Below, piece after piece: positions 26,263 through 34,498 of a stretch of 64,000 nt of DNA. The notes under the pieces are model-generated. The model saw only the letters and a program-made list of their open reading frames with translations. It had not been told where the DNA came from and did no database searches. This DNA comes from Acidisoma cellulosilyticum (lineage in GTDB: Bacteria; Pseudomonadota; Alphaproteobacteria; Acetobacterales; Acetobacteraceae): the NCBI RefSeq assembly GCF_020621385.1, contig NZ_JAESVA010000012.1, positions 1-64,000 of the forward strand, given 5' to 3'. The translations under genes and the position numbers were made by a program. Within the stretch, counting starts at the first letter, position 1. Each line of letters opens with the position of its first letter.

Positions 26263-27711
26263 ATGGCCGAGCGCATGCTGAAATTCGTGCACACGCCCCA
26301 GAAAATCCCGCAGAAGCGCACAGTCGAGATGCGCGTCCAGGATTTCGACGAAATCTACAACCGCTTCGAGACGAGCCGCGCGGCCGAACAGGCCAGCCGC
26401 TGCAGCCAATGCGGCGTGCCCTTCTGCTCCGTCCATTGCCCGCTTGGGAACAATATCCCCGACTGGCTGCGCCTGACGGCGGAAGGCCGCCTGCAGGAAG
26501 CCTATGAGGTTTCGGCCGCAACCAACAGCTTCCCCGAGATCTGCGGCCGCATCTGCCCGCAGGATCGGCTCTGCGAAGGCAATTGCGTCATCGAGAAGGG
26601 CTTCGAAAGCGTCACCATCGGCGCGGTCGAACGCTATATTACGGATACCGCCTTCGAGAACGGCTGGGTGCAGCCCATCAAGCCGGTCTTCGAACGCACG
26701 GAATCGGTCGGCATCGTAGGCGCCGGCCCCGGTGGCCTGGCCGCCGCCGAGAAGCTGCGCCGCCAGGGCTATCAGGTCCATGTCTATGACCGCTACGACC
26801 GGCCGGGCGGGCTGATGATCTACGGCATTCCGGGCTTCAAGCTGGAGAAGGAGGTCGTCCTCCGTCGCTGGACTTATCTGGAGGATTGCGGCGTCCAGTT
26901 CCATCTCAACTGCGCCATCGGCGACGGCGAGAATGACACGATGTCCTTCGCGGACCTGCGTCAGAAACACGCTGCCGTCATCATCGCGACCGGCGTCTAC
27001 AAGGCGCGTGATATCGGCGGTCCCGGCGCGGGTCTGGCCGGCATCGTGCCGGCGTTGGACTACCTCACGGCATCCAACAAGCGCGGCCTGGGCGAAGCGG
27101 TCGCGGATTTCGACAGCGGCTTGCTCAATGCCGAAGGCAAGCGTGTCGTCGTCATCGGCGGCGGCGACACCGCCATGGACTGCGTGCGCACCGCCGTGCG
27201 CCAGGGTGCGACCTCGGTTCAGTGCCTCTATCGCCGCGACCGCGCCAATATGCCGGGCTCGCTGCGCGAGGTGAAGAATGCCGAGGAGGAGGGCGTGGAA
27301 TTCGTCTGGCTCTCGGCCCCGGAAGCCTTCCTGGGTGACGACCATGTCTCCGGCGTCCGCGCCGTGCGCATGCATCTCGGCCTGCCCGATACCTCCGGCC
27401 GTCAGTCGGTCGAGCCGCTGCCCGGCAGCCATTTCAATCTCGACGCCGATCTGGTCATCAAGGCGCTGGGCTTCGACCCCGAGGATATGCCCAAGATGTT
27501 CGCGGAAAAGGGGCTGGAGATCAGCCGCTGGGGCACGCTGAAGGTCAATCACCGGACCTTCATGACCTCGGTTCCGGGTGTCTTCGCGGCCGGCGATATC
27601 GTGCGTGGCGCCAGCCTCGTCGTCTGGGCGATCAAGGACGGGCATGACGTGGCCGCCCAGGTGCATGAGTTCATCAGCCAGCCTGCGCCCGTCGCGGTCG
27701 CGGCCGAATGA
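26263..27711 (+). CDS. gltD: Glutamate synthase (NADPH) small subunit
   Basis: 482 residues from ATG 26263 with GGAGGA directly upstream; the frame is open further but the family start fits here. Transfers electrons from NADPH through FAD and Fe-S clusters to GltB in the GS-GOGAT pathway of ammonium assimilation. Seen: two Cys clusters near the N-terminus (Cys47, 50, 55, 59 and Cys94, 98, 104, 108), FAD motif VGAGPGGLAAAE at ~150, PGGLMIYGIPGFKL, and the NADPH motif VVIGGGDTAMDC at ~295. The stop overlaps an ATG of the next frame (ATGA). gltB follows after the DUF2059-like gene, which is the reverse of the usual gltB-gltD order. Confidence 0.96.
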   Translation: MAERMLKFVHTPQKIPQKRTVEMRVQDFDEIYNRFETSRAAEQASRCSQCGVPFCSVHCPLGNNIPDWLRLTAEGRLQEAYEVSAATNSFPEICGRICPQDRLCEGNCVIEKGFESVTIGAVERYITDTAFENGWVQPIKPVFERTESVGIVGAGPGGLAAAEKLRRQGYQVHVYDRYDRPGGLMIYGIPGFKLEKEVVLRRWTYLEDCGVQFHLNCAIGDGENDTMSFADLRQKHAAVIIATGVYKARDIGGPGAGLAGIVPALDYLTASNKRGLGEAVADFDSGLLNAEGKRVVVIGGGDTAMDCVRTAVRQGATSVQCLYRRDRANMPGSLREVKNAEEEGVEFVWLSAPEAFLGDDHVSGVRAVRMHLGLPDTSGRQSVEPLPGSHFNLDADLVIKALGFDPEDMPKMFAEKGLEISRWGTLKVNHRTFMTSVPGVFAAGDIVRGASLVVWAIKDGHDVAAQVHEFISQPAPVAVAAE

Positions 27712-28346
27712 GGGGCGATTTTACCGTCATCCGCGCACTCGTTGCGCGGACCTACCCGCGGCGGCGCCCGAACGCCGTTGTGGCGCCCGGACGGGTAGAC
27801 CCGCGGGACAAGCCCGCGGGCGACAAAAGCAAAAGGACCTGGTCGTTTGCGGCCGTCGCCTTGGCCGGTATCGTCCTGCTCGGCGGAACGCCCGCCCTTG
27901 CCGATACCGCCCAGCCGGCGCTGACCACCGAGCAGATGCAACTTGCCATGCAGGTCGTGCAGGCGATCGGCATTCAGCAGGTGGCGGATGCGGCGGTCGG
28001 CGGGTTGAAGATCGTGCTGGTGCAAAGCCTGGCGGCCAATAGCAAGCAGCCGCCGGAAAAGGTCGGGCCGATCGTGGATCAGGTGCTGATGCCGGATATC
28101 CTGGCGTCGGAACCGCAATTCGTCGCCAGCGTCGCGACGCTCTACGGCCAGGCCTTTACGGTGCCGGAGATGCAGCAGATCCTGGCCTTCTATCAGACGT
28201 CGGTCGGGCAGAAGCTGGAAAGCGTGACGCCGGGCCTGACGCAGCAGATGGTCGAAGCCGGCCACGCCTGGATCGGCCAGATCGGCGAACAGGTGCTGAA
28301 GCTGGATGCCGATAAGCTCGCAGCCCAAGGGCTGAAAGTCGATTGA
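27708..28346 (+). CDS. Exported DUF2059-like protein; N-terminus partly encoded by a palindromic element
   Basis: 212 residues if started at ATG 27708, which overlaps the gltD stop; GTG 27780 is an alternative inside the repeat. The native part begins with basic residues KSKRTW and a hydrophobic stretch ending GGTPALADT, a Sec-type signal peptide with no Met of its own in front of it. The mature region, ~145 residues, has the DUF2059 pattern of helices (MPDILASEPQFVASVATLYG, FTVPEMQQILAFYQTSVGQK). Function unknown. It sits between gltD and gltB, all on one strand. The likely original start has been displaced by element E, so expression and export of this copy are uncertain. Confidence 0.72.
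   Translation: MRGDFTVIRALVARTYPRRRPNAVVAPGRVDPRDKPAGDKSKRTWSFAAVALAGIVLLGGTPALADTAQPALTTEQMQLAMQVVQAIGIQQVADAAVGGLKIVLVQSLAANSKQPPEKVGPIVDQVLMPDILASEPQFVASVATLYGQAFTVPEMQQILAFYQTSVGQKLESVTPGLTQQMVEAGHAWIGQIGEQVLKLDADKLAAQGLKVD
27726..27834. repeat. Palindromic element E (type 1 core), reading in frame into the next gene
   Basis: Left arm CCGCGCA-CTCGT-TGCGCGG, right arm CCGCGGG-ACAAG-CCCGCGG, inner CTACCC...GGGTAG, middle GGCGCC-like. It starts 14 bp after the gltD stop and contains no stop codon in the frame of the DUF2059-like gene, whose signal peptide begins only a few codons after it. Confidence 0.88.
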
Positions 28347-28411
28347 GATTGATGCCGCCCTCACGGGGCGGCGCCCGGCCTGCCATCCAGGCCGCTGACG
28401 AGGAGAGTGCC

Positions 28412-31400
28412 ATGACCGACGGGATCGAGAGCCAGGCCCAGCCCAGCGAAATGCTGGAGACGGGCGCCGACTTCCTGAACGACTGGGCCCGCAACACGGA
28501 AGCCCTGGCGGGGTCCTATGACTTCAGCCAGGAGCATGACGCCTGCGGCGTGGGCATGATCGCGGCACTGGACGGCAAGCGCCGCCGTGACGTGGTGCAG
28601 GCGGGTATCGACGCGCTGAAAGCGGTCTGGCATCGCGGCGCGGTCGACGCCGACGGCAAGACCGGTGACGGTGCCGGCATCCATATCGAAATCCCCCAGG
28701 ATTTCTTCGCCGCCGCGGTGGAACGCAGCGGTGCGCTGCTGCGCCCCGGCCCCATCGCGGTCGGTCAGGTCTTCATGCCGAAGACCGATCTCGGCGCGCA
28801 GGAACGCTGCCGCCAGATCGTCGAGACCGAAATCCTCGCCCTCGGGTACGAAATCTATGGCTGGCGCCAGGTGCCCATCAACGTCGCCTGCATCGGTGAG
28901 AAGGCGAACGCGACGCGGCCTGAGATCGAGCAGATCATGCTCTGGAACGCCCGTGGCGTGTCCGAGGAGGAGTTCGAGCGCGACCTGTATGTGATCCGCC
29001 GCAAGATCGAGAAGCACACGATCGCGGCGCAGATCCCGGACCTGTATTTCTGTTCCTTGTCCTGCCGCTCGATCGTCTACAAGGGCATGTTCCTGGCCGA
29101 GAGCCTGACGGAATTTTATCCCGATCTGCTCGACCCGCGCTTCGTGTCCCGCTTCGCGATCTATCATCAGCGCTATTCGACCAATACCTTCCCGACCTGG
29201 AAACTGGCCCAGCCCTTCCGGTCGATCGCGCATAATGGCGAGATCAACACGATCAACGGCAATATCAATTGGATGAAGAGCCATGAGACGCGGCTCTCCT
29301 CCGATCTGCTCGACGCCTATATGGAAGACATCAAGCCCGTCGTGCAGGCGCAGGGCTCCGACACGGCGTCGATGGACAATGTCTTCGAACTGCTGATCCG
29401 CTCGGGCCGCGATGCCGCCATGGTCAAGGCGATGATGATCCCGCCCTCGATCGGCGCGACCGCCTTCATGCCCGAAGCCCATCGCAGCATGATCGAATAC
29501 TGCAACGCGGTGATGGAGCCCTGGGACGGCCCGGCGGCGGTGACGGCGACGGACGGTCGCTGGCTCATCGCGGGTCTGGACCGCAACGGGTTGCGCCCGC
29601 TGCGCTATACGGTGACGAGCCATAACATGCTCGTCGTCGGCTCCGAGACCGGCATGGTGAAATTCGACGAATCGATGATCGTCGAGAAGGGCCGGGTCGG
29701 CCCCGGCCAGATGATCGCGGTCGATCTGGAGGAGCCGCGTTTCTACGACAATACCGCCATCATGGACGTGCTGTCCGCGCGTCACCCTTACGGTGACTGG
29801 GCGCAGCGCATCGTCAAGATCGACGAGGTGGTCAAGGCCGATGCGATCGAGCCTTGCACGCTCGGCACCGAGGAATTGCGCCGCCGCCAGCTTGCCATCG
29901 GCATGACGCTGGAAGAGATGGAAGCGATCCTGCAGCCGATGGTGGAGGACGCGAACGAGGCCACGGGCAGCATGGGTGATGACACACCTATCGCCGTGCT
30001 GTCGGACCGCTATCGCGGCCTGCATCATTACTTCCGTCAGAACTTCAGCCAGGTCACCAACCCGCCCATCGACAGCCTGCGCGAAACGCGCGTCATGTCG
30101 ATCAAGACGCGCCTCGGCAATCTCGGCAATGTGCTGGAGGAGGGCGAGCATCAGTTCGACATCCTGCAGCTCAACAGCCCCATTCTGTCGACCGGCGAAT
30201 TCACCGCCATGCGGGAGAAGATGGGCTCGGCCGTCGTCGATATCGACGCGACCTTCCCGCTCGCCGATGGTGAGGTCGGGCTGCGCCGTGGTCTGGACCG
30301 TATCCGTCAGGAGGCGGAAGACGCCGTCCGCGCGGGTGCCACGCATCTCGTCATCAGCGATGAGGCGATGGGTCCGGGGCGCGTGCCGATCCCGATGATC
30401 CTGGCGACGGGGGCGGTGCATACGCATCTCGTTCGCACCAGCTTGCGCACCTTCGCCAGCGTCAATGTGCGCACGGCGGAATGCCTGGACGTGCATTACG
30501 CGGCCGTGCTGGTCGGGGTCGGTGCCACCACCGTCAACCCTTACCTTGCGCAGGAATCAATCGCGGACCGTCAGCGTCGCGGGTTGTTCGGCGATATGAG
30601 CGTCAAGGTCGCCGTCGGCCGCTACAAGAAGGCGCTCGACAAGGGCCTGCTCAAGATCATGGCGAAGATGGGCATCGGTGTCCTGTCATCCTATCGCGGC
30701 GGCTATAATTTTGAGGCCATCGGCCTGTCGCGCGCGCTGGTGGGGGAATTCTTCCCCGGCATGCAGTCGCGCATCTCCGGCATCGGCCTGTCCGGCATCG
30801 CGCGGAAGGTGCTGGAACTGCATAAGGTCGCCTGGGCGGAAGGCGTGCTGACCTTGCCTGTCGGCGGCACCTATAAGATGCGCCGTGGCGGGGAGACGCA
30901 TGCCTTCGACGGCAGCCTCATCCATGTGCTGCAGACCGCCGTCAGCACCGACAGCTACACGATGTTCCGCAAGTACTCGGAAGCCGTCCGTCGCCTGCCC
31001 CCCGTCGCTTTGCGCGATCTGCTCGATTTCCGCACCGACGGGCTGACGCCCATTCCGGTGGAAGACGTCGAGAGCATCACGGAAATCCGCAAGCGGCTGA
31101 TCGCGCCGGGCATCTCGCTCGGGGCCTTGGGGCCGGAGGCGCATGAGACGCTCTCCATCGCCATGAACCGCATCGGCGCGCGGTCGGACAGCGGCGAGGG
31201 TGGGGAAGACCCCGAGCGCTCGAAGCCGCGCCCGAATGGTGACAACGCATCCTCGGCCATCAAGCAGATCGCCTCGGGCCGGTTCGGCGTCACCGCGGAC
31301 TATCTGAACAATTGCCGTGAGATCGAGATCAAGGTCGCCCAGGGCGCCAAGCCCGGCGAAGGCGGCCAGCTGCCCGGTTTCAAGGTGACCGGGCTGATCG

Positions 31401-32980
31401 CGAAGCTGCGTCATTCGACGCCGGGGGTGATGCTCATCAGCCCGCCGCCGCATCACGATATCTATTCGATCGAGGATCTGGCCCAGCTCATCTACGATCT
31501 GAAGCAGATCAACCCGGAAGCCAGCGTCTGCGTGAAGCTGGTCTCGCGCTCAGGCATCGGCACCATCGCTGCCGGCGTCGCCAAGGCCAAGGCGGATGCG
31601 ATCCTGATCTCGGGTCATTCCGGCGGCACCGGCGCCTCGGCGCTGACCTCGGTGAAATATGCCGGCCTGCCGTGGGAAATGGGCCTGTCGGAAGCGCATC
31701 AGGTGCTGATGCTCAACCGTCTGCGTCACCGCGTGAAGCTGCGCACCGATGGCGGGTTGAAGACCGGCCGTGACGTCGTGATGGCCGCCATGCTGGGTGC
31801 GGAGGAATTCGGCATTGGCACGGCCAGCCTGGTTGCCATGGGCTGCATCATGGTCCGCCAGTGCCACAGCAATACCTGCCCCGTGGGTGTCTGCACGCAG
31901 GATGAGAGCTTGCGCGCCAAGTTCGAAGGCACGCCCGAGAAGGTCATCAACCTCTTCTCCTTCATCGCGGAGGAGGTGCGTGAAATCCTGGCCGGTCTCG
32001 GCTTCCGCAAGCTGACCGAGATCATCGGTCGCACCGATCTGCTGCAGCAGGTCAGCCGCGGCAGTTCGCTGCTCGATGATCTGGATCTCAACCCGATCCT
32101 GGCCCAGGCCGATCCCGGCCCCTATCCGCGCTATTGCACGCTGGAAGGCCGCAATGAGGTGCCGGAAACGCTGGACGCGCAGATGATCGCCGATGCGGCG
32201 CCCTTCTTCGACCGGCGCGAAAAGATGCAACTGCAATACAATATCCGGAACACGCATCGCGCCATCGGCACGAAGTTCTCGGGCGCCATCGTCCGTGCCT
32301 TCGGCCAGACCGGCGTGCCGGCCGCCCATGTCAATGTCCGTCTGCGCGGTTCGGCTGGACAGTCGCTGGGCGCCTTCGCGGTGCAGGGGCTGAAGCTTGA
32401 AGTCATCGGCGATGCCAATGACTATGTCGGCAAGGGCCTGTCGGGCGGCACCATCGTGGTGCGCACGGCGCCGTCCACCAAGATGCGCAGCAATGCCAAT
32501 ACGATCATCGGCAATACCTGCCTTTACGGGGCGACGGCCGGTCAGCTGTTCGCGGCCGGTCAGGCGGGCGAGCGTTTCGCGGTGCGCAACTCGGGCGCCA
32601 CGGCCGTGGTCGAAGGCTGCGGCTCGAACGGATGCGAATACATGACCGGCGGCACGGTCGCGATCCTGGGTGATTTCGGCGACAATTTCGGCGCCGGCTT
32701 CACCGGGGGCATGGCCTTCATCTATGACCCCGAGACTGCGCTGGAGAGCCGGATCAATCCGGAGACGCTGACATGGCAACGCATCGCCTCCGCCTATTGG
32801 GAAAGCCAGCTGCGCGGCTTGATCGAACGTCATGTGGAGGAGACCAGCAGCCGCTACGCCGCCATGCTGCTCCATAACTGGGACCAGACGCTGGCGAGCT
32901 TCTGGCAGCTTGTGCCGAAGGATTACGTCAAATACCTGCCGCACGGCCTGACCGACGAGAAGGCGCAGGCCCGCGCCTGA
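28412..32980 (+). CDS. gltB: Glutamate synthase large subunit
   Basis: 1522 residues from ATG 28412 (GAGGAGAG upstream). It makes two glutamates from glutamine and 2-oxoglutarate with electrons from GltD. Domains in order: N-terminal glutamine amidotransferase with catalytic Cys45 in HDACGVG (so a ~44-residue propeptide would be removed), central domain, FMN/2-oxoglutarate domain with the [3Fe-4S] motif CIMVRQCHSNTC at ~1145-1156, and a C-terminal glycine-rich beta-helix (GAXXDYVGKGLSGG-type turns, GNTCLYGATAG). Length and motifs are normal. A 65-bp gap separates it from the DUF2059-like gene, so the locus is probably one operon. Confidence 0.97.
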   Translation: MTDGIESQAQPSEMLETGADFLNDWARNTEALAGSYDFSQEHDACGVGMIAALDGKRRRDVVQAGIDALKAVWHRGAVDADGKTGDGAGIHIEIPQDFFAAAVERSGALLRPGPIAVGQVFMPKTDLGAQERCRQIVETEILALGYEIYGWRQVPINVACIGEKANATRPEIEQIMLWNARGVSEEEFERDLYVIRRKIEKHTIAAQIPDLYFCSLSCRSIVYKGMFLAESLTEFYPDLLDPRFVSRFAIYHQRYSTNTFPTWKLAQPFRSIAHNGEINTINGNINWMKSHETRLSSDLLDAYMEDIKPVVQAQGSDTASMDNVFELLIRSGRDAAMVKAMMIPPSIGATAFMPEAHRSMIEYCNAVMEPWDGPAAVTATDGRWLIAGLDRNGLRPLRYTVTSHNMLVVGSETGMVKFDESMIVEKGRVGPGQMIAVDLEEPRFYDNTAIMDVLSARHPYGDWAQRIVKIDEVVKADAIEPCTLGTEELRRRQLAIGMTLEEMEAILQPMVEDANEATGSMGDDTPIAVLSDRYRGLHHYFRQNFSQVTNPPIDSLRETRVMSIKTRLGNLGNVLEEGEHQFDILQLNSPILSTGEFTAMREKMGSAVVDIDATFPLADGEVGLRRGLDRIRQEAEDAVRAGATHLVISDEAMGPGRVPIPMILATGAVHTHLVRTSLRTFASVNVRTAECLDVHYAAVLVGVGATTVNPYLAQESIADRQRRGLFGDMSVKVAVGRYKKALDKGLLKIMAKMGIGVLSSYRGGYNFEAIGLSRALVGEFFPGMQSRISGIGLSGIARKVLELHKVAWAEGVLTLPVGGTYKMRRGGETHAFDGSLIHVLQTAVSTDSYTMFRKYSEAVRRLPPVALRDLLDFRTDGLTPIPVEDVESITEIRKRLIAPGISLGALGPEAHETLSIAMNRIGARSDSGEGGEDPERSKPRPNGDNASSAIKQIASGRFGVTADYLNNCREIEIKVAQGAKPGEGGQLPGFKVTGLIAKLRHSTPGVMLISPPPHHDIYSIEDLAQLIYDLKQINPEASVCVKLVSRSGIGTIAAGVAKAKADAILISGHSGGTGASALTSVKYAGLPWEMGLSEAHQVLMLNRLRHRVKLRTDGGLKTGRDVVMAAMLGAEEFGIGTASLVAMGCIMVRQCHSNTCPVGVCTQDESLRAKFEGTPEKVINLFSFIAEEVREILAGLGFRKLTEIIGRTDLLQQVSRGSSLLDDLDLNPILAQADPGPYPRYCTLEGRNEVPETLDAQMIADAAPFFDRREKMQLQYNIRNTHRAIGTKFSGAIVRAFGQTGVPAAHVNVRLRGSAGQSLGAFAVQGLKLEVIGDANDYVGKGLSGGTIVVRTAPSTKMRSNANTIIGNTCLYGATAGQLFAAGQAGERFAVRNSGATAVVEGCGSNGCEYMTGGTVAILGDFGDNFGAGFTGGMAFIYDPETALESRINPETLTWQRIASAYWESQLRGLIERHVEETSSRYAAMLLHNWDQTLASFWQLVPKDYVKYLPHGLTDEKAQARA

Positions 32981-32999
32981 TCGGCCGGGTCCGGTTGGC

Positions 33000-34193
33000 A
33001 TGACGGTCCTCTCCCCGCCGCCGCCGGGGCCGTCGCGTCAGGCGGCGGTGCCTGCCAAGGGGCAAGCGCATGCGCCTTTGCATGCGGGGCGGGCCGATCC
33101 CACCCGGCTGATGATGATGCTTTTCTTCATCGGCGGGATGACGCTTTGCTCCATCTGGGTCATGCGGCCCTTCCTGCCCGCGACCATCTGGGCTGCGACC
33201 ATCGTGGTCGCGGTCTGGCCGCTCGTGCTCAAGCTGCAGAAGCTGCTCGGCGGCAGCCGGGTGCTGGCCGTCACCATCATGACGATCATCGTCGTCGTGC
33301 TCTTCGTGGTGCCCTTCTGGCTCGCCGTGACGACGATCCTCAACCATATCGACGCCCTGGTGGGTCTGGCCCATGCGGCCGTCGCCTTCCGCCTGCCGGC
33401 CCCGCCGCACTGGGCGGGCGATATCCCCGTTATCGGCGACAAGGTCCGGGAGGTCTGGGAGAAATTCCAGGGCGAGGGGCTGAGCACGGTTCTGCCCTCG
33501 ACCACGCCCTATATCGGTTCGGCCGCGCAGTGGATTTTGGGGTCCATCGGCAGTTTCGGCCGGCTGCTGCTGCAATTCATCCTGACCACCGTCATCGTCG
33601 CCATCATGAGCACGCATGGCGAGGCCGGGGCCAATCTCGCGACCCAGTTCGGCTATCGTCTGGGCGGCGACCGCGGCGAGCAGATGGTCGTGCTGGCGGG
33701 CCGCGCCATCCGCGCCGTGGCGCTGGGCGTCATGCTGACCTCGCTGGCGGATGCCGTGATCGGCGGTATCGGGCTGATGATTGCCGGGGTGCCGCTGGCG
33801 ACCCTGCTCACCGCCGTCATGTTCATCTTTTGCGTGGCCCAGGTCGGGCCCGGCATTGTCCTGATCCCGGCCGATATCTGGATGTTCGTCTCCGGCCAAT
33901 ATGTGATGGGCGCCGTGCTGCTGGTGGTGACGATCGTCGCCATCGCGGTCGACAATCTGATGCGGCCGCTGCTGATCCGTAAGGAGGCCAATCTGCCGAT
34001 GCTGCTGGTCCTGGTCGGCGTGCTCGGCGGGCTGGCCGCCTTCGGGCTCATCGGCCTCTTCATCGGTCCGGCGGTGCTCGCCGTCAGCTATACTATGCTG
34101 CGCGCCTGGATCGCGGAGGAGGCGCGGCCCGGCGCCCCGGCGCTGCCGCCCGATCCGCTGGCCGTCGCGCCGGACCCGGCGATCGATCCTTAA
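33000..34193 (+). CDS. AI-2E family transporter (PerM-like)
   Basis: 397 residues from ATG 33000, 19 bp after the gltB stop. Membrane protein with eight or so hydrophobic segments: two at ~35-80, one at ~95-110, a soluble-looking linker, and a cluster from ~180 to the end with the family's conserved VLIPADIWMFVSGQY and GVLGGLAAFGLIGLFIGPAVLAV. Family members include TqsA and sodium/proton antiporters, so the substrate is open. The C-terminal 30 residues are Pro/Ala/Asp-rich. The stop faces the convergent kef gene across element F. Confidence 0.88.
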   Translation: MTVLSPPPPGPSRQAAVPAKGQAHAPLHAGRADPTRLMMMLFFIGGMTLCSIWVMRPFLPATIWAATIVVAVWPLVLKLQKLLGGSRVLAVTIMTIIVVVLFVVPFWLAVTTILNHIDALVGLAHAAVAFRLPAPPHWAGDIPVIGDKVREVWEKFQGEGLSTVLPSTTPYIGSAAQWILGSIGSFGRLLLQFILTTVIVAIMSTHGEAGANLATQFGYRLGGDRGEQMVVLAGRAIRAVALGVMLTSLADAVIGGIGLMIAGVPLATLLTAVMFIFCVAQVGPGIVLIPADIWMFVSGQYVMGAVLLVVTIVAIAVDNLMRPLLIRKEANLPMLLVLVGVLGGLAAFGLIGLFIGPAVLAVSYTMLRAWIAEEARPGAPALPPDPLAVAPDPAIDP

Positions 34194-34224
34194 TCTGCGG
34201 TGTTGCCGGCGGGCCAATGAAACT

Positions 34225-34498
34225 GTCGCCCGCGCACGCCTTTAACCGTCGTCCGCGCCCGCCCTTAGCTGTCGTCCGCGCACTTCTTGCGCGGATCAAC
34301 CCTTTCGGGCGCCCAGACGCCGTGATGGCGCCGGAACGGGTAGACCCGCGGCATGAAGCCGCGGGCGACACTGAGAAGAGAAACCGCGGGCGACAGTGAG
34401 ACAAAGAAGCTGCGGATAACGAGAAGAGAAACTGCGGGCGACAGTCGGAAAAGATGCGCGGACAGTCAGAAAAGATGCGCGGCTGACGCGGACCGTCA
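34225..34498. repeat. Palindromic element F (type 1 core) with longest array of half-units
   Basis: Core 34271-34369: left arm CCGCGCA-CTTCT-TGCGCGG, right arm CCGCGGC-ATGAA-GCCGCGG, inner repeat CAACCC...GGGTAG (one mismatch). Two half-units lead in from 34225; on the right about five inverted half-units (GCGGGCGACAGT..., 20-25 nt apart) continue to the end of the kef gene, overlapping its stop. This element fills the 302-bp gap between convergent genes. Confidence 0.85.

Noticed and set aside
28361-30496. 711-codon open frame on the minus strand
   Set aside because: It is antisense to gltB, with repetitive His/Arg/Asp/Gly-rich composition typical of shadow translation.
34217-34399. 60-codon frame across the element F region
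   Set aside because: It is produced by the palindromic element itself (RVDPRHEAAGD-like text also appears in other copies); no ribosome-binding site.
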